DNA from: CAZVXI01 sp964631295 | GTDB taxonomy: Bacteria > Planctomycetota > Phycisphaerae > Phycisphaerales > SM1A02 | Direction of reading: 5' to 3' | Length of the DNA stretch: 29,614 nucleotides | NCBI GenBank assembly: GCA_964631295.1 | Contig: CAZVXI010000023.1 | Location: forward strand, 1 to 29,614 | Shown: piece after piece, positions 1 to 8,377 of the stretch | Layout: each line of letters opens with the position of its first letter | Position numbering within the stretch: the first letter of the stretch is position 1 | Made by a program: the position numbers and the translations under genes | Notes under the pieces: generated by a model | The model's database searches: none | Told to the model about the DNA's origin: nothing | Seen by the model: the letters and a program-made list of their open reading frames with translations, nothing else

Positions 1-1142
1 AGACTCGCCACACCGCGTTTCGCGTCTGTGCGAATCATGTGATGCACAAGCGTTGTCAGCACGCGCGCGCCCGATGCGCCGATCGGATGGCCCAGCGCAA
101 TGCCCCCGCCGCCGATATTGAGTTTGTTCTCGCTGATGCCGAGTGTTGTGATGTTCGCCAGCAGCTGCGCCGCGAATGCTTCGTTGAGTTCGAAAAGGTC
201 GACATCATCAACTGTGAGATTGTTGCGTTCAAGCAGCATGGAGATACCGATTGCAGGCGCCTCGAAAATATCTTTCGGCTCAACGCCTGATGTGTAGTAA
301 TCGACGATCCTCGCCAGTGGCTTGACGCCCAGTTCATCTGCCTTTGCCTGTGATGCGACGACCGTCGCCGCTGCACCGTCAGATATCTGTGATGCATTAC
401 CCGCGGTGATATATTCATGACCAGGCACGGCACGCAGGCCGCCAAGTGTTTCCGCGGTCGAATCGCCGCGCACGCCTTCATCGGCGCTCACACCGCCTTC
501 CGGTCCGGGCACCTTGCGATTGCCGACCTGCTCCCCCGTGAGTGCGGTGATTTCATCATCAAACCAGCCGCTCTTCTGCGCCTCCGCAGCACGCTGATGG
601 CTCTGGGCGCTGAAGCGGTCCTGTTCCTCGCGACTGATGCCATGCCTGGACGCAATATGATCGGCCGCTTTTGTCATGCCCCAGCACTCGAACGCACATG
701 TGAGCCCGTCGAACTGCATGTGATCCTGAAACTCGATCGGACCGAACTTCGCCCCGCCACGCAGGTATGCGAAGTGCGGCGCGAGTGTCATATTCTCCAG
801 GCCGCCCGCAACAACAAGCGTGTTGTCGCCCGCCTTGATCGACTGGGCGGCAAGCATGACTGCCTGAAGCCCGGAGCCGCACACTTTGTTGACGGTCTGT
901 GCACTGAGCGTATTGGGCAGGCCTGCCTTGAGCCCCGCCTGCCGGGCCGGGTTTTGTCCGAGTCCTGCCTGCAGCACGCATCCCATGATGCACTCATCGA
1001 CGTGATCCCGCGCGCCTGGTGCTGCCTCGAGCGCTGCTTCAATCGCAAACGCACCAAGTTGCGGCGAGGATACGCGGCTGAATCCGCCGAGAAATCGGCC
1101 GACTGGTGTTCGCTTGGCTGCAAGGAGAACGGGCTGAGTCAT
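1..1142 (-). CDS. Acetyl-CoA acyltransferase (thiolase), C-terminus cut by window edge
   Basis: Thiolases join two acyl-CoAs or cleave a 3-ketoacyl-CoA, in fatty-acid breakdown or acetoacetyl-CoA formation. The N-terminus MTQPVLLAAKRTPVGRF is typical. The nucleophile is Cys88 in VNKVCGSGLQA, the ENM motif occurs in GGLENMTLAPHF, and the active-site histidine lies in GIALGHPIGASGARV near the left edge. About 380 codons are present and the frame runs off the window at GVASL, just before the expected CIGGG motif with the second catalytic cysteine, so only some 15-20 residues should be missing. The start is ATG with a GGAG about 10 nt upstream. It diverges from the fructose-bisphosphatase gene across 127 bp. 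Family assignment is firm; the sequence does not settle whether it is biosynthetic (acetoacetyl-CoA) or degradative. Confidence 0.95.
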   Translation of the reverse strand, partial: MTQPVLLAAKRTPVGRFLGGFSRVSSPQLGAFAIEAALEAAPGARDHVDECIMGCVLQAGLGQNPARQAGLKAGLPNTLSAQTVNKVCGSGLQAVMLAAQSIKAGDNTLVVAGGLENMTLAPHFAYLRGGAKFGPIEFQDHMQFDGLTCAFECWGMTKAADHIASRHGISREEQDRFSAQSHQRAAEAQKSGWFDDEITALTGEQVGNRKVPGPEGGVSADEGVRGDSTAETLGGLRAVPGHEYITAGNASQISDGAAATVVASQAKADELGVKPLARIVDYYTSGVEPKDIFEAPAIGISMLLERNNLTVDDVDLFELNEAFAAQLLANITTLGISENKLNIGGGGIALGHPIGASGARVLTTLVHHMIRTDAKRGVAS

Positions 1143-1269
1143 GGCGATGACGCTCCGGCTGGGGTTGGCAATGAATGCTGGCGGAAGTCCGCGGGATTCG
1201 GTCGAATGCTCGCGGGACAGGCAGTGTAGGCCCGCCCGGCGCGAACTGCCGGAAGGATCAACCAACCTG

Positions 1270-2343
1270 ATGACGCAGGCACCTGCGCGCGGTACGCTGC
1301 ACTCCATGACCTCCACGCCGCCCACTGAGCCGTTACCACCCTCCGTGCCGAAGCGGTTCACGCAGGACAACCTCACGACATTGCAGACGCACATCCTCGC
1401 TGAAGAACAGCGCCACCCGAGCGCAACGGGCGACTTCTCGTGGATTCTCTCCGCCATCTCGCTGGCTGCCAAGGCGATTGCCAACAAGGTTCGCCGCGCG
1501 CGGCTTGAAGATGTCCTCGGCGATCATGGCGATGCCAACATCCATGGCGAAACACAACAGCGCCTCGACGTGATCTCCAACGAAATCATCATGCGATGCC
1601 TTGGCGATCGCGCGAATGTTGCGATGCTCGCCTCAGAAGAAGATGAGAATCCCGTCGTGCTGCGCAATCGCGAAGAAGGCGGGCGATACTGCGTGCTGTT
1701 CGACCCGCTCGATGGCTCATCCAACCTCGGTTTCGGTGTCGGCGTCGGAACGATCTTCAGCGTGTTGCGCAGCGACGACTCACGCGATGCCAGCGCGAAC
1801 ACCGGGCCCGGATATCTCCAGCCGGGCACCCGGCAGGCCGCCGCCGGCTACATCTTGTACGGCTCTTCTGTCATCTTCGTACTCACCACAGGCAACGGTG
1901 TCGACATGTTCGCGCTCGATATGTCCATCGGCGCGTTCGTGCTCGTCCAGCGCGGCCTGACACTGCCCAAGTCAAAAAAGATCTACTCCGTCAACGAAGC
2001 ATATATCAACAACTTCCCGGACGGCTACAAACGCTACTTCGACTACGCGCATGACAACGGGTACTCAAGCCGGTACATCGGGTCGATGGTCGCGGACATC
2101 CATCGCACGCTGCTGCTTGGCGGCGTGTTCCTGTATCCGCCGACAAAGGTTCATCCGGAAGGAAAGCTGCGCCTGATGTACGAGGCCAACCCGATGGCCA
2201 TGATCATGGAGCAGGCCGGGGGGACTGCGTTCGCGGGAACGCAGCGGATACTCGATATCGAACCAAGCGACCTGCACCAGCGCACCAGCGTCATCATGGG
2301 CAGCCCCGACGAGGTCGAACACGTCGTGACGCGGCTACGATGA
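1270..2343 (+). CDS. fbp: Class I fructose-1,6-bisphosphatase
   Basis: Hydrolyses fructose 1,6-bisphosphate to fructose 6-phosphate, the committed step of gluconeogenesis, in the cytoplasm with Mg2+. Visible family marks are LQTHILAEE and ATGDFSWILSAISLAAK near the N-terminus, the metal-binding LASEEDE, the DPLDGSSN loop starting at Asp145, and GKLRLMYEANPMAMIMEQAGG (shown here as one contiguous conserved block near the C-terminus). The chosen ATG gives 357 residues, slightly longer than the usual 330-340, and has GGAAGGA 12 nt upstream. An in-frame ATG at 1306 (345 residues) has no clear ribosome site. An ATG at 1141 would add an unconserved leader. The next gene begins 6 bp after the stop, so the two are very likely cotranscribed. 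Confidence 0.95.
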   Translation: MTQAPARGTLHSMTSTPPTEPLPPSVPKRFTQDNLTTLQTHILAEEQRHPSATGDFSWILSAISLAAKAIANKVRRARLEDVLGDHGDANIHGETQQRLDVISNEIIMRCLGDRANVAMLASEEDENPVVLRNREEGGRYCVLFDPLDGSSNLGFGVGVGTIFSVLRSDDSRDASANTGPGYLQPGTRQAAAGYILYGSSVIFVLTTGNGVDMFALDMSIGAFVLVQRGLTLPKSKKIYSVNEAYINNFPDGYKRYFDYAHDNGYSSRYIGSMVADIHRTLLLGGVFLYPPTKVHPEGKLRLMYEANPMAMIMEQAGGTAFAGTQRILDIEPSDLHQRTSVIMGSPDEVEHVVTRLR

Positions 2344-2349
2344 TCCTCC

Positions 2350-2949
2350 ATGCGCGACAATGTTCACACGTCAGGGAATGAACCACAGTTCTCACTTGAG
2401 TCCATCGATGCGCTGACGCCCGAAGAGCGGCAGACGCTCTCGCTGACGCGGCTGATCACGATGGCGCTACTCTTGGGCGCGGCGCTTTTCCTGATGGTCG
2501 TTGCGCTGAATGTCTCCCAGCAGGCTGCAAACACACCTGCCGGCACGAGCAGCGGCACAACCGCCGGCCAGGCGCAGCTCTCCACGGTTGTCATCCTGCA
2601 ACTCGGCTGGTCGACTGCCATGCTTGTCTTCGTCATGGGGTATCCCGTCATTCGCAACGCGGCCCTGCGCCAGTTGACGACCCAGATGTCGGATGAATCG
2701 GTTGATGAACGCGAAGACAACGCAAAGATCGCGCGTGGTTACATGGTTGCCACGGTTATCGCCGCGTCGCTGGCGGAGGGTCTCTCGATTCTCGGCACAG
2801 TCATCCTGCTTCAATCCGGGCGGATGTTCAACATCGTGCTTGCTGCCGTGCCGCTGCTGGCGTTTATGCTGCTGATACCGACCACCGGGCGCCTGCTCAA
2901 GTTCCGGCAGAATGTGAAGGAACGCCGCACACTTTCACTCGGCCCGTGA
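2350..2949 (+). CDS. Four-helix integral membrane protein of unknown function
   Basis: A 199-residue protein I do not recognise as a named family. After a hydrophilic N-terminus containing LTPEERQTLSLTRLIT it has four hydrophobic segments, roughly residues 36-56, 77-100, 134-157 and 161-178. The first loop is rich in Ala, Thr, Gly and Ser and the central loop is acidic (DESVDEREDN). The C-terminus ends in a basic stretch (KFRQNVKERR), which suggests a cytoplasmic tail. It starts 6 bp after the fructose-bisphosphatase stop with no obvious ribosome site, so translation may be coupled to that gene. A functional link to sugar metabolism is not shown by the sequence. Its stop lies 6 bp from the stop of the converging protease gene. 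Confidence 0.8.
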   Translation: MRDNVHTSGNEPQFSLESIDALTPEERQTLSLTRLITMALLLGAALFLMVVALNVSQQAANTPAGTSSGTTAGQAQLSTVVILQLGWSTAMLVFVMGYPVIRNAALRQLTTQMSDESVDEREDNAKIARGYMVATVIAASLAEGLSILGTVILLQSGRMFNIVLAAVPLLAFMLLIPTTGRLLKFRQNVKERRTLSLGP

Positions 2950-2955
2950 CGACGC

Positions 2956-5900
2956 TCAGCGATCGGGGTAGGCCGGGACTTTCGGGACGTTGATTGGCTC
3001 CTGTTCCAGGCGCTCAAGCAGATGTGCAATCGCGCGATCGAGTTGCGGATCGCGACCTGCGGCGTGATCTTCCGGCGTGAAAGGCACCTCGATATCGGGC
3101 TCGACACCCGTATTCTCGATCGACCAGCCGCGCGCATCCCACCATGCGAACTCCGGCTGCGTCGACAACCCGGCATCGACAAACGGCTTGTCGCCACGAA
3201 TCCCCACAACACCGCCCCACGTGCGCGTGCCGATGAGCGCACCAAGGTTCTTCATGCGGAACGCAGTCGGGAAGATGTCGCCATCCGATCCTGCGTGCTG
3301 GTCGATCAGGCAACACATGTGTGCCATGATGCCGCGCGCGGGATAACGGCTGGTTTTTCCATGGCGCGGCTGGTCGAATGCGAGTGTCTGCCGCGCGAGC
3401 CGCTCGATAATCATCTGTGACACGAATCCGCCGCCGTTATTGCGCACATCTATGACGAACGCCTGCTTCTTGAACTGCGGATAGAACTGGCGACTGAACG
3501 CTGCGAGCCCGTCGCCACCCATGTTGGGAATGTGGATGTATCCGACCTGCCCGTCGGTCTGTTCTGCAACATATCGCCGATTGGATTCGACCCAGTCGCT
3601 GTACCGCAGCCGGACATCTGAGTCGATCGTGCGGATACGCACATCACGGCTGTTCTGGCCGTTTGCATCCGTCACAGTGAGTGTTACAAATCGGCCTGCC
3701 TTGCCCTGCAGCAGATCATGCAGGTTCACGCCGACCAGCGATCGCCTGTCAATCGCGGTGATGATGCTGCTCTCCATGACATCAATGTGCGACTGCGCGA
3801 GCGGACTCACCAGCGACGCATCCCACGGATGACTCGGCAGGATTCGCGTAATCTGGTAGCCGCTGCCGACGGGCTGAACATCGACGCCGAGTAACCCGAC
3901 GGAAACGGGTGCAGCTTCATCGTGCTGTTCGCCGCCCCAGATGTATGTGTGGCTCGTACCAAGTTCGCCGATCATCTCGCCGATCAGATCGTTGAGTTCT
4001 TCGCGCGTGCCGACACGCGTGAGCAGCGTTTCGTACTTCATGCGCATTGCATCCCAGTCGGTGCCTGCCATGTTCGGCGCCCAGTAGAAATCTCGCTGCA
4101 AACGCCACGCCTCGGCAAGGATGTGCGACCACTCCCGCGTGATGTTCACGCGCAACTGCTCACTGCTCAGATCAACGGTGTGCACCTGTTGATCATCGAG
4201 CGACATGACCGAGAAACCGCCGCGCACAGCCCAGGCAACCGTGGAACGGTCATCGCTCATTGCGTGATGCGCGACATCGACTGCAAGTTCGCTGACCTGC
4301 TCGTCAGCAAAACGGTACATCACCAGTTTTGCATCGCCGGGGCCGAGGCCATCGGACGAACCCCAGTCATCGCTGAGCAGCCCTTCAGGCGTGGCGCTGA
4401 GCATTGTCACGCCACCAAAGGTTGCTTCGAGGTTGTCATATGTTCCCGGCTCGACGTGCGCGACAACACACTGGCGCTCGACGATGCCATCCGTATCGAT
4501 GCGAATCTGTGCAACAGCATCCTGAAAGCGAGGTCCGCCGGCATCGTCGAACGCACCAAACTCGACACCTTCCGGCACGCCCGGTGCAACTTCATCATCA
4601 GTGCTCGCATCCGGCGATGACCACGCCTCCAGATCGAACCCGGCTGCATCAGCAACTTCGGGAAACGGTGGCGGCGTGTCCGCCCGCAACGGCACGACGA
4701 CAAGCCGGGTCGTGTTCAGATACACGTGATCAAAGTCGTATGTGCCGAGCATGGGATCGTGATGCCGTTCGGAAAGGAAAAACAGGTACCGCCCCTTCGG
4801 GTCCCAGCGTGGTTCAGAGTCGACAGTCATGCCGTTGGACACTGTAAAGTTCCGCTTCGTGCGCAGCGAATGCAACATGACCTGCGAGAAACCGTTTTCC
4901 ATCGGCCTGGTGTACGCCACCCACTGGCTGTCAGGTGAAACGCGATAGTCATGAATCTCACCGGCGTCTGAACGGTCAATCTGCTCGATTTCCAGCATGC
5001 CCATGTTGATGCGATTGAGGCGCATTGACTTGTCCGCGTAAATAATCCACTGGCCATCGCGTGAACCGATCGGCGGAAACAACCACTGCGTATTGGTCGT
5101 GGTCACAGCAGAAGGCATCTCCGCACCCTCCCGGGAGAGCAGCGCGACCTGCTGCTCCCCGGGCGCATCGGAAATCAGCAACACCTGATCATGCCCGAAC
5201 CAGTTGATGCCCCACTCGCGCGCATCACTCGTTTCGGTGATCTGCCGTGGTGAGCCGCCTTCAACAGGAGCAATCAGAATCTCCCCACGAGCTCCGACCG
5301 CGAGGTGTGAACCATCCGGCGAGAGCGCAACCTCGCTCATGCGATCGCCAACACTCGCAAAACGCTGCCGGGTGGCAACGCGATCAGACGCAAGCAGCAC
5401 GTTCAATCGCGTAACTTCATCCGTGTTGACATCCAGCAGCGCTAGGCCACCAGCCTGGCAGAACACGATCGCCGAACCACGCCGTTGTGAATCCTTTGCT
5501 GGCCAGCGAACATCGTAACCGGAGACTGCAGTCGGGTTGGCATCATCTGCGGCAAACCGCGTGTGCTGTCGCAGATCACCGCCGTGCGGGACATCGGAAA
5601 AGATGTTCATCGTGCCAGATCGATCGGATACGAAGAACACGCGTCCGAGCAACCACATCGGGAACAGATCATTCGAGTTGTCGTTCGTGAGGTTTCGATA
5701 GATGCTCGCGTCGATCTCGCCGACCCAGATATCAGGCGCTGTCCCGCCGCGATAGCGCTTCCATGTCCAGTGTTCATTCGAGTGTGGCGTGAATGCGATA
5801 CGCTTGCCAGTGACGCTGAAGGACGCGAGCGAGCAGTCGCCAAACTCATAACGTCGCGGCAGCCCGCCGGTGATATTCACGCGATACAACTCGTTGCGGC

Positions 5901-6336
5901 CATGCGGATGCGCGCGGCCTGAGCGAAACACAACTTCACTGGAATCCGGTGACCATCCAAGCACTTCATCTGAGCCGGGGTGAAACGTCAGCCGTGTGGG
6001 TGCACCGCCAATGGCCGGGATGATATAGCAATCCGTATTTCCGTCGTACTGAGCTGTGTACGCGATCCAGTTGCCATCCGGACTGACAGCAGGCCTGGCC
6101 TCACTGCCATCACTCGAAGTCAGGCGATGCGCGATCACAGGCTGACCGCTTCGAGCGTGCGCATCAAGCGAGAGCGTCCACAGATCGCCCTCGCTGACAA
6201 ATACGAGCCGATCGCCATGCAACTCCGGCTGGCTGTAGTAGCCCTGTTCCGCGGCCGGAGAGCGACCGGTGAACAGGCATGCTGCCACCATTGCCAGCCC
6301 GAATTTCCGCGTCATCAACTGTGCTGTGTTGTACAT
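2956..6336 (-). CDS. Exported Tricorn-like protease (S41 family)
   Basis: A 1126-residue relative of the archaeal Tricorn core protease, which degrades oligopeptides. The ATG (MYNTAQLMTRKF) follows GGAGGG by 8 nt, which fixes the start. A hydrophobic export signal covers about residues 12-29 (LAMVAACLFTG...PAA), so this copy should act outside the cytoplasmic membrane. Residues about 35-720 are beta-propeller (PD40/WD40-like) repeats, seen as AVSPDGNWIAYTA, WSPDSSEVVF, LSPDGSHLAVGA and VSPDSQWVAYTR. A helical C1 region follows, then a PDZ domain (about 805-890) and the S41 core. The catalytic set looks complete: Ser795-His796 in GTSHTYIWGG, nucleophile Ser1017 in AGSDGDIF, and Glu1074 in ENTGVEPD. 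Residue roles come from Tricorn. An open frame extends upstream to 6756 but lacks support. Confidence 0.93.
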   Translation of the reverse strand: MYNTAQLMTRKFGLAMVAACLFTGRSPAAEQGYYSQPELHGDRLVFVSEGDLWTLSLDAHARSGQPVIAHRLTSSDGSEARPAVSPDGNWIAYTAQYDGNTDCYIIPAIGGAPTRLTFHPGSDEVLGWSPDSSEVVFRSGRAHPHGRNELYRVNITGGLPRRYEFGDCSLASFSVTGKRIAFTPHSNEHWTWKRYRGGTAPDIWVGEIDASIYRNLTNDNSNDLFPMWLLGRVFFVSDRSGTMNIFSDVPHGGDLRQHTRFAADDANPTAVSGYDVRWPAKDSQRRGSAIVFCQAGGLALLDVNTDEVTRLNVLLASDRVATRQRFASVGDRMSEVALSPDGSHLAVGARGEILIAPVEGGSPRQITETSDAREWGINWFGHDQVLLISDAPGEQQVALLSREGAEMPSAVTTTNTQWLFPPIGSRDGQWIIYADKSMRLNRINMGMLEIEQIDRSDAGEIHDYRVSPDSQWVAYTRPMENGFSQVMLHSLRTKRNFTVSNGMTVDSEPRWDPKGRYLFFLSERHHDPMLGTYDFDHVYLNTTRLVVVPLRADTPPPFPEVADAAGFDLEAWSSPDASTDDEVAPGVPEGVEFGAFDDAGGPRFQDAVAQIRIDTDGIVERQCVVAHVEPGTYDNLEATFGGVTMLSATPEGLLSDDWGSSDGLGPGDAKLVMYRFADEQVSELAVDVAHHAMSDDRSTVAWAVRGGFSVMSLDDQQVHTVDLSSEQLRVNITREWSHILAEAWRLQRDFYWAPNMAGTDWDAMRMKYETLLTRVGTREELNDLIGEMIGELGTSHTYIWGGEQHDEAAPVSVGLLGVDVQPVGSGYQITRILPSHPWDASLVSPLAQSHIDVMESSIITAIDRRSLVGVNLHDLLQGKAGRFVTLTVTDANGQNSRDVRIRTIDSDVRLRYSDWVESNRRYVAEQTDGQVGYIHIPNMGGDGLAAFSRQFYPQFKKQAFVIDVRNNGGGFVSQMIIERLARQTLAFDQPRHGKTSRYPARGIMAHMCCLIDQHAGSDGDIFPTAFRMKNLGALIGTRTWGGVVGIRGDKPFVDAGLSTQPEFAWWDARGWSIENTGVEPDIEVPFTPEDHAAGRDPQLDRAIAHLLERLEQEPINVPKVPAYPDR

Positions 6337-6606
6337 TCCGATCACCCTCCAAAGGTTCATCCCACAGGATACATGGTTTGCCGGTCGACACGGGAAGGCG
6401 TGGCATGATCTCCGGTGCCGCTGCCAGTCTCTTATCCGGACCTCGACGCGCAGATCGTCCAGCCCCCAGCCACGGCGATGCACACAGTTTGACATTGGAG
6501 AGCGTCGCGTGCTGCGTGCAACTGGGAATCCCGCCTCGTGAATGACAGAGTCGAGTCGTCGGCTCGCACTCGGCGAGCGGCGATAGAGCAACTTCAGGGG
6601 GTTCCT

Positions 6607-6732
6607 ATGAGCAACACAGCCAGGCAGCGTTCTGCAACCGCCAGCACAGCCACGACAACGGATCAGATCGACTGGATGCGCTGGATAGCGGCCGCCGTCG
6701 CATTGGGGATGCTCACATCGGTCTTCATTTAG
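6607..6732 (+). CDS. Possible 41-residue single-pass membrane protein
   Basis: A short frame beginning MSNTARQRSATAST, with a Ser/Thr/Ala-rich soluble part and one C-terminal hydrophobic helix (MRWIAAAVALGMLTSVFI) that ends the protein. The ATG has AGGGGG about 6 nt upstream, better than the ribosome sites of most genes here. It ends 48 bp before murJ on the same strand. This looks like a tail-anchored small protein and might be cotranscribed with murJ. Function is unknown. The frame is short enough to be chance, so the call rests on the ribosome site plus the clean helix. Confidence 0.45.
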   Translation: MSNTARQRSATASTATTTDQIDWMRWIAAAVALGMLTSVFI

Positions 6733-6763
6733 ACTGGGTTCGCGCGCAATCGGCACGCGTCGC

Positions 6764-6769
6764 TATAGT
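6764..6769 (+). promoter_or_regulatory. Possible -10 element for murJ (near-leaderless)
   Basis: TATAGT matches the TATAAT consensus at five of six positions and ends 11 nt before the murJ ATG, which has no ribosome binding site. Transcription would start only a few bases ahead of the ATG. No convincing -35 box is visible at the matching distance. Confidence 0.3.
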
Positions 6770-6780
6770 CGGCAGCGTCG

Positions 6781-8376
6781 ATGCCGCGACCGACATTTGA
6801 ACATCACGCGCGCACATTTGCGCTGCTGACACTGCTCAGCCGCGTGACGGGACTCGTGCGCGATGCGACGCTCAGTCGTGTCTTTGGTGCTGGCCCGGTG
6901 ATGGATGCATTCTTCTTCGCGTTCATCATTCCCAATCTCTTCCGCCGACTCTTTGGAGAAGGCGCGCTCTCCGCTGCGTTTCTCCCGGTGTACAGCGAAC
7001 TCGAGCGGGACGACCCTACCGCGGCCGCACGCCTTGCGACGCTGGTCATCGGACGGCTCATGCTGCTGCTCGGCGGGCTCGTGGCCGTCGGTGAGGTCGC
7101 CCTGTTCATCACGCACGCCCTTGCATCGTCCGGCGAGCACAGCCATCTCGCCATTCGCCTGATGATGCTGATGCTCCCGTACATGCCGCTCGTTTGTCTC
7201 GTGGCGATGCTCGGCGCGATGTTGCAGGTACACGGGCGATTCGGTCCCACCGCTGCGGCTCCGATCATTCTGAATCTGTGCATCATCGGCAGCGCAACTG
7301 CCTTTCAGGGTCTGCCGGATCTTGCACCGGACATCGCTCGTCCGGCACATGTGATGATCGTCGCAGGTTCGGTCGTGCTCGCAGGTGCCATCCAGAGCGC
7401 TTGGGCCTTGCTCGCGCTGCGCAAGACAGTTCGCTGGGCACGCACCGGGCCCGACGTGCGCAGCCCGTTCCGCCGCGTGCTCCAGCAAGCCGGGCCGATG
7501 ATTCTCGGGCTCGGCGTCCTGCAACTCAACACGCTCTTCGACGGGATCATCGCGAGTTATCCCACGACCATTGGACCAATGATCTTCGGCATCGAGTACC
7601 CGCTGCGCGAAGGCGCGATGTCGGCCGTCAGCTTCGCGCAGCGGCTGTATCAGTTCCCGCTCGGAGTGTTCGGGATTGCAATCGCCACCGCGATCTTCCC
7701 CGCGCTGGCGCGCCTCAGCAACGATCCGGGCGGCTTCATGACGACCCTGCGGCGTGGCCTGCGGCTGGTCGTGTTCATCGGCGTGCCCGCCTCTGCCGGG
7801 CTGCTGGTCGTTCGCGTTCCACTGGCCACCGTGATCCTGCAGGGTGGCGACTTCACACGGGATGACACCATTCGCGTGTCCAACGTGCTGCTGGGGTATG
7901 GCATTGCAGTCTGGGCGTACTCGATGACGCACGTGCTGACGCGCGCCTTCTATGCGCGTGGCGACGCGAAGACACCGGTGCGCATCGCAATCTGCATGGT
8001 CGCATTGAATCTGGTGCTCAACTGTTCGCTCATCTGGACGCCGCTGCGCGAAGCAGGCCTTGCATGGTCGACCGCGCTGTGCGCAGGCATTCAGGCGGCT
8101 GCGCTGCTCATGATCGCTCAGCGCAGGCCATGGGCAGCAGAGGCGATCGCTGATCGAACTGTGCTGGCGAGTTGGATCCGGTCGATCGCACTGACCGCAA
8201 TCATGATCGTCGTGACCACGGCCATCAGCCACGTGCTGCCCACCACGTTCCTGCACGCGACCGATGCAATTTGGCCCCTTGCGGTTCTGGTCTGCAGCGG
8301 CATGCTGGTCTTCGCACTCGGCGCGCTTGCCTGGCGGATGCCTGAATGGCGATGGGCGATTGGTCAGGGGCGCTGA
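6781..8376 (+). CDS. murJ: Lipid II flippase MurJ
   Basis: MurJ moves the lipid-linked peptidoglycan precursor lipid II across the inner membrane. The N-terminal half is diagnostic: LLSRVTGLVRDATLSRVFG, then DAFFFAFIIPNLFRRLFGEG and ALSAAFLPVYSE. Later marks are SFAQRLYQFPLGVFGIAIAT and VLTRAFYARGDAKTPVRI. The 531-residue length and about 14 hydrophobic segments fit the family. There is no recognisable ribosome site; a TATAGT box 11 nt upstream hints at a very short leader. The stop codon lies one base from the stop of the converging VanZ-family gene. A peptidoglycan flippase shows that the host has machinery for a murein wall. Confidence 0.95.
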   Translation: MPRPTFEHHARTFALLTLLSRVTGLVRDATLSRVFGAGPVMDAFFFAFIIPNLFRRLFGEGALSAAFLPVYSELERDDPTAAARLATLVIGRLMLLLGGLVAVGEVALFITHALASSGEHSHLAIRLMMLMLPYMPLVCLVAMLGAMLQVHGRFGPTAAAPIILNLCIIGSATAFQGLPDLAPDIARPAHVMIVAGSVVLAGAIQSAWALLALRKTVRWARTGPDVRSPFRRVLQQAGPMILGLGVLQLNTLFDGIIASYPTTIGPMIFGIEYPLREGAMSAVSFAQRLYQFPLGVFGIAIATAIFPALARLSNDPGGFMTTLRRGLRLVVFIGVPASAGLLVVRVPLATVILQGGDFTRDDTIRVSNVLLGYGIAVWAYSMTHVLTRAFYARGDAKTPVRIAICMVALNLVLNCSLIWTPLREAGLAWSTALCAGIQAAALLMIAQRRPWAAEAIADRTVLASWIRSIALTAIMIVVTTAISHVLPTTFLHATDAIWPLAVLVCSGMLVFALGALAWRMPEWRWAIGQGR

Positions 8377-8377
8377 G

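Noticed and set aside
6489..6494. Perfect TTGACA on the plus strand upstream of the small peptide gene
   Set aside because: No -10-like hexamer lies 16-18 nt downstream.
6337..6756. N-terminal extension of the Tricorn-like frame by 140 codons
   Set aside because: The extension is ahead of a strong GGAGGG-ATG start and of the signal peptide, and its residues look like non-coding translation.
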